From SR1 bacterium human oral taxon HOT-345 (GTDB lineage Bacteria; Patescibacteriota; Gracilibacteria; Absconditabacterales; Absconditicoccaceae): a stretch of 64,000 nucleotides of DNA. The position numbers were made by a program, and so were the translations under genes. Below, in pieces: positions 29,469 to 39,064 of the stretch. The stretch spans positions 620,001-684,000 of the forward strand of contig MPSQ01000001.1 of NCBI GenBank assembly GCA_003260355.1, in the 5' to 3' direction. Numbering within the stretch: position 1 is the stretch's first letter; every line of letters starts with the position of its first letter. The notes under the pieces were generated by a model, which did no database searches, had not been told where the DNA came from, and saw nothing but the letters and a program-made list of their open reading frames with translations.

Positions 29469-29485
29469 TTGGCTTTTAGTCTCTC

Positions 29486-30859
29486 TTAGCCCACACTCCC
29501 CTCCATCTCGAGCTCAATCAAGCGATTGAGTTCTCCTGCATATTCGAGAGGGAGCTGTTTCACCACGCTGGAAACGAAGCCATTCACGAGTAAAGACATC
29601 GCCTTTTCGGTTTCTAGCCCTCTACTCATCAGGTAGAAGAGCTGAAATTCATCTACCTTTCCAGCAGAAGCCTCATGAGAAACCAAAGCTGAAGCATTAT
29701 CACATTCAATCACAGGAATCGTCTTACTCACCGACTCCTCATCAAGGATCAAAGCATCACAGTTCACGCTACATACGGCATTTTCAGCGTTTTTTCAGAT
29801 TTTTACGAGTCCTCTATAGGTATTGATTCCGCCTTGGAGAGAAAGGGATTTGGAGATGATGGTTGAGCTGGTGTTTTTGCCGAGGTGGATCACCTTGGAA
29901 CCGACGTCCTGATGCTGTCCTTTGGACGCCATAACGACCGACAGATTGTCTGCTTTGGCTCCCTCGCCCTGCAAGATTGAGCAAGGATAAAGCATCGTAG
30001 CTCCAGAGCCGAGATTTCCACCGATTCGCTCCATTAGACCAAAATCCTGAACCAGAGCTCTTTTGGTATTGAGGTTGTAGGTGTTAGTGGACCAGTTTTC
30101 AACTGATGAATATCTCATTTTCGCCTCCTTCCCAACGAAAATCTCTACGCATCACGCATGCAAAGAAAGCTGATTATACTTGGGAGCCGAACATCACTCA
30201 ATATACTGGGCTTCTGCCTCATCTTCCACGATAATCAGCGTATGTTCAAACTGCCCTCCAGCGAGGGTATTCATACGGAAATAGGCTTGCAAAGGCTGGG
30301 TCAGCTTTACCCCTTTGGGAATATAGACAAAACTTCCCCCACTCCAAACCGCACCATGCAAGGCAGCGAATTTGTGATCAGTCGGTGGAACGAGCTTCAT
30401 AAAGTATTTTTGGACCAGCTCAGGATAGGATTTGAGGGCATGACTCATATCTTCAAAGATAATCCCCTGCTTTGCTCGGACTTCCTTGATCTTGTGATAG
30501 ACCGCTGTAGAATCAAACTGCCCTCCTGCTCCAGCAAGGTATTTTTGCTCTGCTTCAGGGATTCCGAGCTTCTGGAAAGTAGCTTTGATCTCATCTGGCA
30601 CTTGTTCTCGGTCATTAGCGTAGGTTTGGGATCAGGTTTTTGGCTTTGCATAGTAAACTAAAGTATCAAAATTCAGATCAGAAATCTCTGGTCAGAAGCT
30701 TGGCATTGGGAGTTTATGAAAAATCTCAAGGGACCTGAGTCTCTGCTCTAGCATTCGCTGAGGCTCTTCAAGGTCAGCGGAGATTTTCCTCACGGCGATT
30801 TCGTTTAGTCATTGCAGGTAAAGGTCATATTCTACTTGGTTTGCGGCATCTAAGTTCAT
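29486..30859 (-). CDS. sufB: Fe-S cluster assembly scaffold SufB
   Basis: Scaffold subunit of the SUF system, 457 residues after reading about six TGA codons as Gly, stop TAA. Signatures: VYYAKPKTGSQTYANDREQVP near the N-terminus, GAVWSGGSFVYIPKGVKL, then the C-terminal beta-helix with RYSSVENWSTNTYNLNTKRA and the FLMSRG-type ending YLMSRGLETEKAMSLLVNGF. The catalytic Cys region (CSILQGEGAKADNLSV) is present. No sufC or sufD is adjacent; CPR genomes often hold a minimal SUF set. Start ATG 30857-30859. Confidence 0.93.
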
Positions 30860-30925
30860 TATTTCAGCGGACGAATTAAAGGTCGTTTGGAGTGTAAGGA
30901 AAAGAGAAAGATTCTCAATCTGATT

Positions 30926-31633
30926 TTAGTTTTTGAGATTTTTTAGCTTCCAGGCTCAAATGATTGCTGCCGTCTCCATTCTCAACACGGACTCTCAAAG
31001 TGAAGCTCGTTCAAAGCCCTTTGGAAAGCTTTGGTAATCCCTCTCGGTTAGTCCTCCTTCGGGTCCCACTACCCCTAATAGAGGCAAAGCTGATGCTTTC
31101 GATGAAGTTGTATGCTGTTGCGTAGAAGGAAGGTCAAAAACGATGAATCTCCGCTCTTGATGCAGGCTTTGAGGAGCTTCAATAAAGCTTAGTTTAGGCA
31201 AAGATCGATTCCAAGATTGCTCTGTTGCCTCTTGCATAATTTTGGAGAGTCTTTGGAGTTTATTGGGATTTATGGCTTTGAGGACGGATCTCTCACTAAC
31301 CCAGAGGTAGATTTCATCAACTCCTATTTCGGTAAACTTCTGGATGATCAGCTCGAGTTTTTCCTGTTTATTCGGCAAGGAAAGCAACATTCAGGTTTTT
31401 AGAGCTTTGGGAGGCGCTGGAAGGATTTGCACGATTTCAGCATGGAGCTCTTGATCAGATCGCTTTTGGAGCCTGAGAAAATATCTCTCTGTCGCCTCAG
31501 GAGCCTGAACAGCAAATTGATACCCCATTTGAGCCCTGAGCACTTTTCTCAACTGCTGAATAAGTTCAGGATTCCTTTTAATGATAAGCTGATTTCCAGA
31601 GACTTGAAACTCTGGACAGATAAAAAGCTGCAT
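30926..31633 (-). CDS. rsmE: 16S rRNA m3U1498 methyltransferase RsmE
   Basis: SPOUT methyltransferase, 235 residues with three TGA codons read as Gly, stop TAA. N-terminal PUA-like part (FICPEFQVSGNQL, HLRKVLR-like QLRKVLRAQMG), then KFTEIGVDEIYLWVSERS, the SPOUT knot LLGVVGPEGGLTERD and the C-terminal LGESVLRMETAAIIGAWKL. Without TGA as Gly the conserved last 22 residues would be lost. Start at ATG 31631-31633. Divergent spacing of 66 bases to sufB. Confidence 0.92.
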
Positions 31634-31794
31634 AGCGAGAAGAAGCAAATAAAAGCTGTCTTTAGACTACGATTCTTGCTTATTTTTTCAAGCGGAAAGC
31701 ATACGTGATTGAATTAGAGAACGAAGCTTTTGTGTGCCTTTTGATTTTTTAAAGCAGCATCTAAGGAAATGCTATAGTATTTTTGCGATAGCAT

Positions 31795-31825
31795 GATAAT
31801 GAAAAAAGGGCAAATATTGCCCTTT
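31795..31825 (-). terminator. Terminator after the 90-residue orphan gene
   Basis: Stem AAAAGGGCAA/TTGCCCTTTT with a T-run on the minus strand, beginning one base past the gene's TGA. Confidence 0.85.
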
Positions 31826-32098
31826 TCAAATTTTCCAATAATAGGTATGCACTGAAAGATTGCATCCATCCTCAAAGAGAGAAATCATATATTTTCTACT
31901 CCGATAAGGGCAACATCGACTGATAACAATCTTATCTAGATATGCACCATTAGGGAGCTTCCAATGAATCAGGATTTTCTCCTTCCGATCTCTCATATTG
32001 AAATATGCAACTTCAACAAGACTAGCAAACTCTTGGTATGAGAGACCATAATACTCTCTTACCTCTTGCATGATTTTTTTTAAACGTTCTTTTTCCAT
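31826..32098 (-). CDS. Orphan 90-residue protein with cassette-like architecture
   Basis: MEKERLKKIMQEVREYYGLS start, soluble, mixed fold, with a Cys pair SRCCPYRSRKY near residue 60. No family recognised. Like the cassettes it is a single gene with a TTGACA-17-TATACT promoter and a terminator, and it ends in TGA (31826-31828) directly on the terminator. If TGA is Gly the protein gains 18 residues, encoded by the hairpin, to TAG at 31772. Which end is used cannot be settled from the sequence alone. Confidence 0.55.
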   Translation of the reverse strand: MEKERLKKIMQEVREYYGLSYQEFASLVEVAYFNMRDRKEKILIHWKLPNGAYLDKIVISRCCPYRSRKYMISLFEDGCNLSVHTYYWKI

Positions 32099-32125
32099 TG
32101 TTGTTATTTTTTAGGATACTCGGTG

Positions 32126-32154
32126 AGTATAGTCAATCCTTCTACAAATGTCAA
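32126..32154 (-). promoter_or_regulatory. Promoter of the 90-residue orphan gene
   Basis: -35 TTGACA (32149-32154), 17-bp spacer, -10 TATACT (32126-32131); followed by a small ACTC/GAGT hairpin and an AT-rich leader. Confidence 0.8.
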
Positions 32155-32218
32155 TAGGAAAAATAGCTAGGTCTCGTATCTCACAGGATTCCCCTTATTG
32201 TTAGTCAGCATTTAGCTT

Positions 32219-32815
32219 TTATTGTTTGATGATTGCCTCGATAGCTGCAAATGCCCCTTCTTCCTGTGCATTTACTATGATATAGAGTTCATCACCTGGA
32301 GTTCCTGAATAGAAGCTCACAGCTGCTTGATTGAGGAAAAATATCTTTCCATTGTCAGTGTTAGCGGTATATTTATTGTCGTCAGTCCTCATAAGGGTTG
32401 CTTTTAAGTGTTTTCTTTCTACAGGTCTAATGAGCTTAAAGAGAAGCTTTCCGTCATTTAGAATCTTGAGCTTCATTACGTCTCCTGGCACCAATTTACT
32501 CTTACTAGAGTAATTTACTGGCACTGGATACTTCTTGTGATCAGCTCCGACCATATAATATCCGTCAAATACTCCTTCAATGACTTCTCCCTCTTCAGCT
32601 TTATAAACCTTTAGCTCTTCAGGATTCGTTGCTCTTACTTCCTCTAGGTAAGCTAGAAGAGATTCTGGATTTTCTGGATCAAAAGAAGCAAGCTGATCCA
32701 ATGTAAGTTTTGCTCTCTTGAGCTGAACATCTGCAGATTCAATCGCAGACTGAGCGAACTGGAGTAATTGATGATAATTTTTCATCAACTCTTCGTTTGT
32801 TTTTGTTTTTGGCAT
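32219..32815 (-). CDS. Hypothetical protein with coiled N-terminus and beta-rich C-terminus
   Basis: 198 residues from ATG 32813-32815 (MPKTKTNEELMKNYHQLLQF); an upstream in-frame ATG at 32869 would add 18 basic residues. Residues 1-60 are helical and charged; residues 80-198 look like a beta barrel (EGEVIEGVFDGYYMVGADHK, KYPVPVNYSSKSKLVPGDVM), which could bind nucleic acid as OB/KOW-like folds do. No membrane segment. No in-frame TGA, stop TAA. I recognise no named family; similar small proteins occur in CPR genomes. Confidence 0.65.
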   Translation of the reverse strand: MPKTKTNEELMKNYHQLLQFAQSAIESADVQLKRAKLTLDQLASFDPENPESLLAYLEEVRATNPEELKVYKAEEGEVIEGVFDGYYMVGADHKKYPVPVNYSSKSKLVPGDVMKLKILNDGKLLFKLIRPVERKHLKATLMRTDDNKYTANTDNGKIFFLNQAAVSFYSGTPGDELYIIVNAQEEGAFAAIEAIIKQ

Positions 32816-33022
32816 CTTTTCTTTTTTAGATGATAAAAATCGCTTTATCATTATATTATTTCTTGTCAAGAAAGCAAACTTTTTCAGACTTTTTTATTTT
32901 TCCCGCTGAGAAGTGGGATTTCTTTGCTAAAAGCTCGCATCAAGGAGAAAGAATATTTTCTCTTGAAATCTTCTAAGTGAAATCTATGCTTGAGTCAGAT
33001 TTATTTTCTTTTCCTTTGTATC

Positions 33023-34252
33023 ATGTTCAAAATTTCTTATTCTCCAGATCTCAGAGGCGAGGTTCTTATTTCAGGGAGCAAGAATGCTGCACTTCCAATC
33101 ATCGCGGCTAACTACCTGATTGATCAGCAAATTCAACTAGAAAATAAGCCTGATATTAGTGATGTTCGTTCGATTGAAAAGCTCGCAGAAGATGCACTCA
33201 GCAAGTCAACAAACTTCTTTGATCTTACCTCAGAACTCGCAACCAAATTTAGGGCATCTATCCTTTTAATTCCTGTTGGGCTCAAGAAATTTTGAGAAGT
33301 CAGATTTGTAGGCTCTGGTGGCTGCAAAATCGGAAAAAGACCGCTTGATACCTTTGAAGACGCATTGCATAAAGCTGGGGTTGAAATAACTCATGGGCAG
33401 TTTAAAACTTTTAAAGTAGTCGGCAAGCCAAAGAAAAACATTATGCTCCAGGAATTTTCTGTCACTGCAACAGAAGCACTAATCACGTATCTTGCATTCT
33501 TGGATGATGTAGACTATGAAATCACCGTTTATCAGGTAGCAACTGAACCTCACGTCAAAAATCTGATTGATTTTCTCAATGCAGCGGGAGCTGATATTCG
33601 TATGGGGATAGATCATACCATTACTGTAAATCCAAAGAAAATAGCAATCAAAGAGCCTTCTTTTAAAATTATTAGCGATTATATCGAGGCGGGGACTTAT
33701 TTTGCGATAGGGGCATGAGCTGACAATAGCGAACTCATCATTAGAAATGTGAATGTTGACGATCTTTCAGCAATGTATAATATTGCGAGCAAGATTGGAA
33801 TTAATTTTAAAATTCTTGACAAGCAAACACTTGTTGTCAATTCTTATAATAAAGCAAACTATAAAGCGGTAAAGCTTGAAATCAGAATTTTCCCTTGATT
33901 TCCTAGCGATTTGCAGTCTATTTTTGGTGCGTTAGCGAGCCAATTTGATGGAGTAACAAAGATTTTTGAAACTCTGTATGAAGGGCGTTTTGGGTACCTT
34001 AATGAACTGGAGAACCTTGGTTGAAAGATAGAAATTCTGAATCCCCATCAGGCTTTGGTTATATGAAAGACAGAACTTCATGGTGGATATGTTTCCAGCA
34101 CAGATCTGAGATGATGAGGAGCAATGGTGCTTGCTGGTATTATGGCAAAGGGGGAAACGATGATTATGAACGAAGATATTATTGCTAGGGGGTATGCTGA
34201 TATCCTTAATAAATTAAGCACTATTGGAGTAAAGATATCCGCGCTTCATTAG
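33023..34252 (+). CDS. murA: UDP-N-acetylglucosamine 1-carboxyvinyltransferase MurA
   Basis: First committed step of peptidoglycan synthesis: transfers enolpyruvate from PEP to UDP-GlcNAc. 409 residues with several TGA codons read as Gly (for example 33293-33295), stop TAG. Start GSKNAALPIIAANYL, active-site loop VGSGGCKIGKRPLDTF with the PEP-binding, fosfomycin-sensitive Cys, TEALITYLAF, DYIEAGTYFAIGA and the final YADILNKLSTIG. The organism therefore makes its own peptidoglycan precursor. Followed by a strong terminator. Confidence 0.93.
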
Positions 34253-34254
34253 AA

Positions 34255-34283
34255 AAAAGGTAGGATCTATTATCCTACCTTTT
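34255..34283 (+). terminator. Bidirectional terminator after murA
   Basis: 12-bp stem AAAAGGTAGGAT/ATCCTACCTTTT with 5-nt loop between convergent genes; flanking runs of A and T allow use on both strands. Confidence 0.9.
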
Positions 34284-34287
34284 GATG

Positions 34288-34794
34288 CTAGGGAAAATCC
34301 CTTCAACGGACACGCAGGAAATACTTTCCTGCTTTTTTTCTTGGTTCGATCGTTTTGATAGAAGGATTCAGCTTTCTTACCTGTTTTCTTAGATAAGCCT
34401 CTGCAATTTCCTTGATTGCATAGAGCTCCTCTATTCTTTGGATCGCTTTTCTGTAGTTCTCATTCACCTTGAAAGCTTCGCCCGCATAATTAGGGATGCG
34501 TCGAGACACTCTTTTGAGTAGAGAATCTCTGAGATCTATCGCATCGTTGATTGCGTTTTGGAGTCTGAACAGCAAACGATAAATTTTGAGGATATTCTCA
34601 GGCATTTCTACTCCTCTTTCGCTGCTTTTCAGCTCAGGGAAAGGCAAATCAAAACAGGAGTCCTCTTCCTCTTGGTAATAGAGGGCGAAAAATGCTCTCT
34701 TTGATGCATAAGAGGGTTTCAGAGAATAACAACAAAACCATTTGATGAAGCCGTCGATCAGAGTTTTTACTTTTAATTTTCGTTTTTTATTCAT
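34288..34794 (-). CDS. Hypothetical basic helical protein
   Basis: 168 residues from ATG 34792-34794 (MNKKRKLKVKTLIDGFIKWF). Cys pair WFCCYS near residue 20; the rest is helical and basic (NAINDAIDLRDSLLKRVSRR). A TGA at 34303-34305 near the end is followed by four codons and TAG, so the choice of end changes the protein by only five residues. Own TTGACA promoter. No family recognised. Confidence 0.55.
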
Positions 34795-34822
34795 AATTTT
34801 ACTATTTTTAAGTTTGGTTTTC

Positions 34823-34850
34823 TTTATATCTAAAATATATAAAATGTCAA
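34823..34850 (-). promoter_or_regulatory. Promoter of the basic helical protein
   Basis: -35 TTGACA (34845-34850), 16-bp spacer, -10 TATAAA (34823-34828). Confidence 0.7.
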
Positions 34851-34859
34851 TATTTTCTC

Positions 34860-34887
34860 TTGATTTTTCCTTCAATTTTTATATAGT
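34860..34887 (+). promoter_or_regulatory. Promoter of the 93-residue orphan gene
   Basis: -35 TTGATT (34860-34865), 16-bp spacer, -10 TATAGT (34882-34887), divergent from the promoter at 34823. The transcribed leader of about 90 nt contains an AAGC/GCTT hairpin before ATG 34981. Confidence 0.65.
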
Positions 34888-34980
34888 GATGTTGCTTTAA
34901 TAAAAAAAAGAAGCATTAACGCTTGAAAGTTGAGCCTGGAAAGTCCAAGTAATAACGAGTAGGGCATAGAATTTAAAAAA

Positions 34981-35262
34981 ATGAAAAAGGAAAAAATTTT
35001 AGTCGTTCACAGTTTACAGGATGCTCAGAGTCTGAATCCTGAACTGAATTCTTATGTGGTGATTCTAGGCTATACTCCGACGCTTACCGGCGAGTGGAAG
35101 AATTGTGAGGGCAGTTCTCTTCCGTCTTCTCTTGACGCGTATAAAGGAGAACCGGTAGTAATCGTCAAAATTACGCCTCAGAAAGTGAAATGCTATGCTT
35201 TCCCTCCCAGGAAATCGTATTGCTCGACTGGAACCTATCGTCAGGTACTTGAACGAATATAA
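34981..35262 (+). CDS. Hypothetical 93-residue protein
   Basis: MKKEKILVVHSLQDAQSLNP start, TAA stop, no TGA. Soluble, mixed alpha/beta; the ILGYTPTLTGEWKNCEGSSL and CYAFPPRKSYCSTGTYRQVL segments hold three Cys. No family recognised. It is a monocistronic unit with a clear promoter and a strong terminator, similar in build to the cassettes though not in sequence. Confidence 0.6.
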   Translation: MKKEKILVVHSLQDAQSLNPELNSYVVILGYTPTLTGEWKNCEGSSLPSSLDAYKGEPVVIVKITPQKVKCYAFPPRKSYCSTGTYRQVLERI

Positions 35263-35306
35263 GTAATTCTGATTCGTAGGCTTGAGAGATGCCCCTCTCG
35301 GGGTTT

Positions 35307-35343
35307 AAGGACCAATGGTAAGATATACCTTGGTCCTTTTTTT
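35307..35343 (+). terminator. Terminator of the 93-residue orphan gene
   Basis: Stem AAGGACCAATGGTA/ATACCTTGGTCCTT (one bulge) with seven T. A smaller CCCC/GGGG hairpin lies just upstream at about 35291-35303. Confidence 0.9.
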
Positions 35344-35392
35344 GTCTTGGTAAAAATGTCAAGCAAAAGCTGAATCAGACTTCAGTTTTTTT

Positions 35393-35420
35393 TTGAAAAT
35401 GCAGAAGTTTTCTCTATACT
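35393..35420 (+). promoter_or_regulatory. korA promoter
   Basis: -35 TTGAAA (35393-35398), 16-bp spacer, -10 TATACT (35415-35420), preceded by a copy of the dispersed TCAGACTT motif. Confidence 0.7.
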
Positions 35421-35471
35421 TGAGTATTGGTTATATTTCATGATTTAATCCATAACTTTATAATATCAAAA

Positions 35472-37106
35472 ATGCAAATTAGTATCTGATTTTCTGGACC
35501 GGCTGGGTCTGGAGTAAATACCGCAGGAATCCTTCTTGCTGAACTGCTTGCCCAAAAAGGCTACACCGTGCTCGGTGACAAGGAATACGCCTCTATCATT
35601 AAAGGAGATAACAACTGCTTTTTCCTGTATATTTCTAATGAGGAGCAGCCCTTTATTCGTAGGCAGATTGATTATTTTCTCGCCTATGATCCCTATGCAG
35701 TGAGCAAGAATGAAAGCATCTACGATTTGAAAAAAGTCTTTATGATCAAAGATGAGAAGTGTAAATACAAAAACACCTTTACTCTTGGAGCGGCTCTCAA
35801 AATTTTTGGAATCAGCTTGGAGGAAGGGAAATCGCTCTTGGAGCAGCAATTCTCTGAAAAGGAGTTCTCCCCTGAGGTGATGAATCAGAATTTTTTGGAT
35901 TTGGAAGCAGGTTATCAGTATATTATTCAAAACTGTGGTGAAGCCTGTGATATTATAAACTGCAGTAAAGCAATCTGAACTCCGAAGCAGTTTATGTACG
36001 GAAACGAGCTCATTGCAAAGGGAGCAATCGCAAGCGGACTGGATTTTTACGCTGCCTATCCGATGACGCCAGCTTCCTCTATCATTGATGAGGTCGTAAA
36101 AAATCCGAAAGTAAGCTTCTTTCAGGGAGAAGATGAAATCGCAGTCAGTATGGCGATGCTCGGTGCGAAATTTGCTGGGAAAAGAGCGATGTGTGGAACC
36201 AGTGGAGGCGGATTTGCACTGATGACCGAGTCTATTTCCTTTTCAAATCAAGCGGAACTTGGGGGCGTTTATGTGCTTGCTCAGAGAGATGGTCCAAGTA
36301 CTGGAACTCCGACTTTTACGGGACAGGGCGATGTGAATTATGCTTTGCATGCGAGTTTTGGAGACACGAAGCCGATCGTGCTTTATCCCTCTACTTTTGA
36401 GGAGGCGTATTCTTTCGCTGGGAAGGCTCTCAATTGGTCGGATCAGTATCAGCATCCTGTGATTCTCCTGAGTGATAAACAGCTTTCGGAGTCTTATTTG
36501 AGCATTGATCCGCACAAACTCCTTGTCGAACCGATAAAAAGAGGTAAAAAAGCTGACTCCACAGCCGAGGATCAGTTCAAAAGATACGAATTTAGTCCTG
36601 ATGGGATTTCTCCTTATAGTGTGCCGTGAACTGAGCATACGACCTTCATTGCGACTTCCTATGAGCATGATGAATACGGAAGCACCAATGAAGAACCGAC
36701 CATGAAAGGCAAAATGATGGAGAAAAGAGCTCAAAAACTGAAGACTTTCGTGGAACAAGAGTTTAATTCAGATTTTTATGGCTATGAAATCATCAATCCT
36801 GATGCGGAAATTTTCTATATCACGATGGGAATCAACCGTTATGCCCTAGAGCAACATATCAAAGACAAAGCGGGAATGGGGCTGATTGTCATTAAATCGC
36901 TCTCCCCTTTTGATCCGAGATTAAAGACTTTCCTTGAAGAACATGCAAAAAAGATTAAAAGGCTGATTTTTGTAGAAATGAATCAGAGTGGAATTTTGGA
37001 AGATTTGGTGCGTAAGGAATGTGAGCTGTATGGCGAGTGGAATAAAAAAATAGAGCATTTTAGAAAAATTACGCTCTATCCGTTCTTTGAGGAGGGAATT
37101 ATTTAA
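35472..37106 (+). CDS. korA: 2-oxoacid:ferredoxin oxidoreductase, fused gamma-alpha subunit
   Basis: Oxidative decarboxylation of a 2-oxoacid (2-oxoglutarate or pyruvate) to acyl-CoA with reduction of ferredoxin. 544 residues with at least three TGA codons read as Gly. An N-terminal gamma domain (FSGPAGSGVNTAGILLAELL) is fused to the alpha domain (NELIAKGAIASGLDFYAAYPMTPASS, then QGEDEIAVSMAMLGAKFAGK and AQRDGPSTGTPT), the usual KorA layout. The catalytic partner korB lies 675 bases downstream with a GNAT gene in between. Confidence 0.9.
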
Positions 37107-37223
37107 GAAATCCGCTTTAACTTTGAGGAAAGGAAAGCAATGCTGTGAGAAGTTTCGCTTTTTGAAAAGGAAGACCTAGGGATGATTTAGTAACAAACCT
37201 TCTCTTTAACTTAGAACATAAGA

Positions 37224-37715
37224 ATGAAAACCATTACTATTCAAAAAATCAATAAACAAGATCACGAAGCAATTATTCTTCTCTATCTTGAAAGCTACCT
37301 TGCTGAGTGAGAAAAATGGACTCAAGAACAGATTACTCCTTTCGTAAACTATTTACTCAAAAGACCCTTTAAGCTCAAGGCTGTGGTAGATGGGAAAATC
37401 GTTTGAGGATTTATTTCAGATATTAAGCCACGACATGAAGGGAATATCCTCTTTGATCCAGAAATCTTTATTCATCCTGACTATCAAAAACAAGGGTTTT
37501 GAAAACAGCTGTTGCAGCAAGCCTTACTTCAAGCTCAACAAGCGTATCAAGCTACTGATTTAATCGCATTTACTTTCAAAGATTCTCATCAACTAAAACG
37601 ATATCAAAAGCTTGGCATTAAAACTGATGATTCTTGGCAAATGTTGTATGGAGCTTTAGCCCCTGTTCTTGACAAGTTATCAGAGACTTCTCAATGCAAC
37701 ATCAATGCTAATTAA
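37224..37715 (+). CDS. GNAT-family N-acetyltransferase
   Basis: 163 residues with three TGA codons read as Gly, stop TAA. Acetyl-CoA binding segment FIHPDYQKQGFGKQLLQQAL (the R/Q-x-x-G-x-G/A loop is QKQGFG) preceded by VVDGKIVGGFISDI. Substrate unknown. It sits between korA and korB on the same strand, so it may be co-transcribed, but a functional tie is not evident. Confidence 0.8.
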
Positions 37716-37780
37716 AATCTCTGAAAGCAACAAGAAATTTAAAAGAATAAAATCTGACTTTTAACTGTTTATTATACCCC

Positions 37781-38383
37781 ATGAGAACGAATTTAAATAA
37801 AATCCAGCGATGTCCAGGATGCGGAAACTTCCTCATTCACCTCGCGCTTAAACAAGCCCTTGCCGAGCTGAAAATCCCAACGCATAAAACCGTGATTGTA
37901 ACTGGGATCGGCTGTAATAGTAAAATGAGCCAATATATGGAAGGCTACGGTGCAGAAACCCTGCATGGAAGAGGAATCCCTTTTGCAACAGGGGTAAAGC
38001 TCGCAAACCCTGATCTGACTGTGATTTCGGTTTCTGGAGATGGCGATAGTTATGGGATCGGACTTGGGCATCTGCTGCATGCTGCGAGGAGGAATCTGCC
38101 TTTTGTGCATATTACCTGTGATAATGAAAACTATGCTCTCACCACAGGACAAGCTTCTGCGACAACTCCCCTTTGAGTGAAAACCAAGTCTACGCCTGAG
38201 GGAAATCCTGTTCCTCCGCTCCATCCCGTGCATTTGGTGGAAACGGCGGGTTGTAGCTTTGTAAAATCGGTCATTGATAAAGACATGAAAACACTGAAAG
38301 AAACGATCGTTCAAGCGATTCAGCATTCAGGTTTTGCGCATATCAATGTTCAGCAAGCTTGTCCAAGCTGGAAAAGATGGTAG
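37781..38383 (+). CDS. korB: 2-oxoacid:ferredoxin oxidoreductase beta subunit
   Basis: TPP-binding subunit, 200 residues, short for the family (KorB is usually about 280). N-terminal CPGCGNFLIHLALKQAL, GIGCNSKMSQYMEGY, the TPP motif SVSGDGDSYGIGLGHLL...DNENYALTTGQ, and EGNPVPPLHPVHLVETAGC. The Cys positions for the 4Fe-4S cluster (CPGCG and later Cys) are present. One TGA (38174-38176) is read as Gly. The C-terminus ends soon after INVQQACPSWKRW, as in short archaeal-type beta subunits. Confidence 0.9.
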
Positions 38384-38406
38384 TTTTATCTCGTAGAAGA
38401 GCAAAT

Positions 38407-38847
38407 ATGGAAATGACTTCTCTTTCTTCAGAGTTTTTCTTGATACCTGATATCAGTGAATCAGATTTTGATTTTATTCAAAAAATAATAGCATCAACAG
38501 ATCTTTCCTATTATGAAATCCAAAAGCCACAGTTTATCGTCATAAAAAATAAAGAGGAAATCATTGCTTTTTGAAGAATATTTCCAATTTGAGAAAATGA
38601 GGAAGAACTAGGAACCTTATGGGTCAAAGAAGCAATGAGAGGCAAAAAACTTTGACAAGCTTTGATAAAAGAGTTAATTAAAAAGAAGAGAAATAAGCCT
38701 CACCTTTATCTTGCATGCCAAAAAGGACTTCAAAAGTACTATGAAAATGCTGGATTTCAAAAAACCGATGTCATTCCCGAAAAACTCTATTTCACTCAGC
38801 AATGGGCAGAGGAAAACGGCTATTCATTTATCGTAATGCAATATTAG
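38407..38847 (+). CDS. GNAT-family N-acetyltransferase
   Basis: 146 residues with several TGA codons read as Gly, stop TAG. The core GTLWVKEAMRGKKLGQALIK carries the acetyl-CoA loop RGKKLG, and the C-terminal LACQKGLQKYYENAGFQKTD is the standard GNAT last motif. Start at ATG 38407, 24 bases after korB. Substrate unknown. Confidence 0.8.
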
Positions 38848-38890
38848 ATTATTAACAGAAGAGTATACATTTTAATGACTATTAAATACC

Positions 38891-39061
38891 ATGTCACAAC
38901 TTCTTCAAATTCTTACAGCGCTCGGATCAGGGATTCTGATGGGAGCAATCTTTACCCTTCTTAAACTTCCACTTCCTGCTCCAAATGCACGAGCTGGAAT
39001 TGCAGGTATCGCAGGGATTTTTATCGGCTCTTTGCTTGTCGGGCTTTTTATCAAGAAATAG
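38891..39061 (+). CDS. XapX-domain small membrane protein
   Basis: 56 residues: two hydrophobic helices (LLQILTALGSGILMGAIFTL and IAGIAGIFIGSLLVGLFI) separated by KLPLPAPNARAG, which matches the XapX family pattern (P-x-P-A-P). Function of the family is unknown. Stop TAG, four bases before dtd, so it is probably translated with dtd. Confidence 0.8.
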   Translation: MSQLLQILTALGSGILMGAIFTLLKLPLPAPNARAGIAGIAGIFIGSLLVGLFIKK

Positions 39062-39064
39062 CAC

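Noticed and set aside
23770..29470. Integron or gene-cassette array
   Set aside because: No integrase, and cassettes carry their own promoters and rho-independent terminators rather than attC-type sites.
23770..29470. Diversity-generating retroelement
   Set aside because: No reverse transcriptase or template/variable repeat pair is visible.
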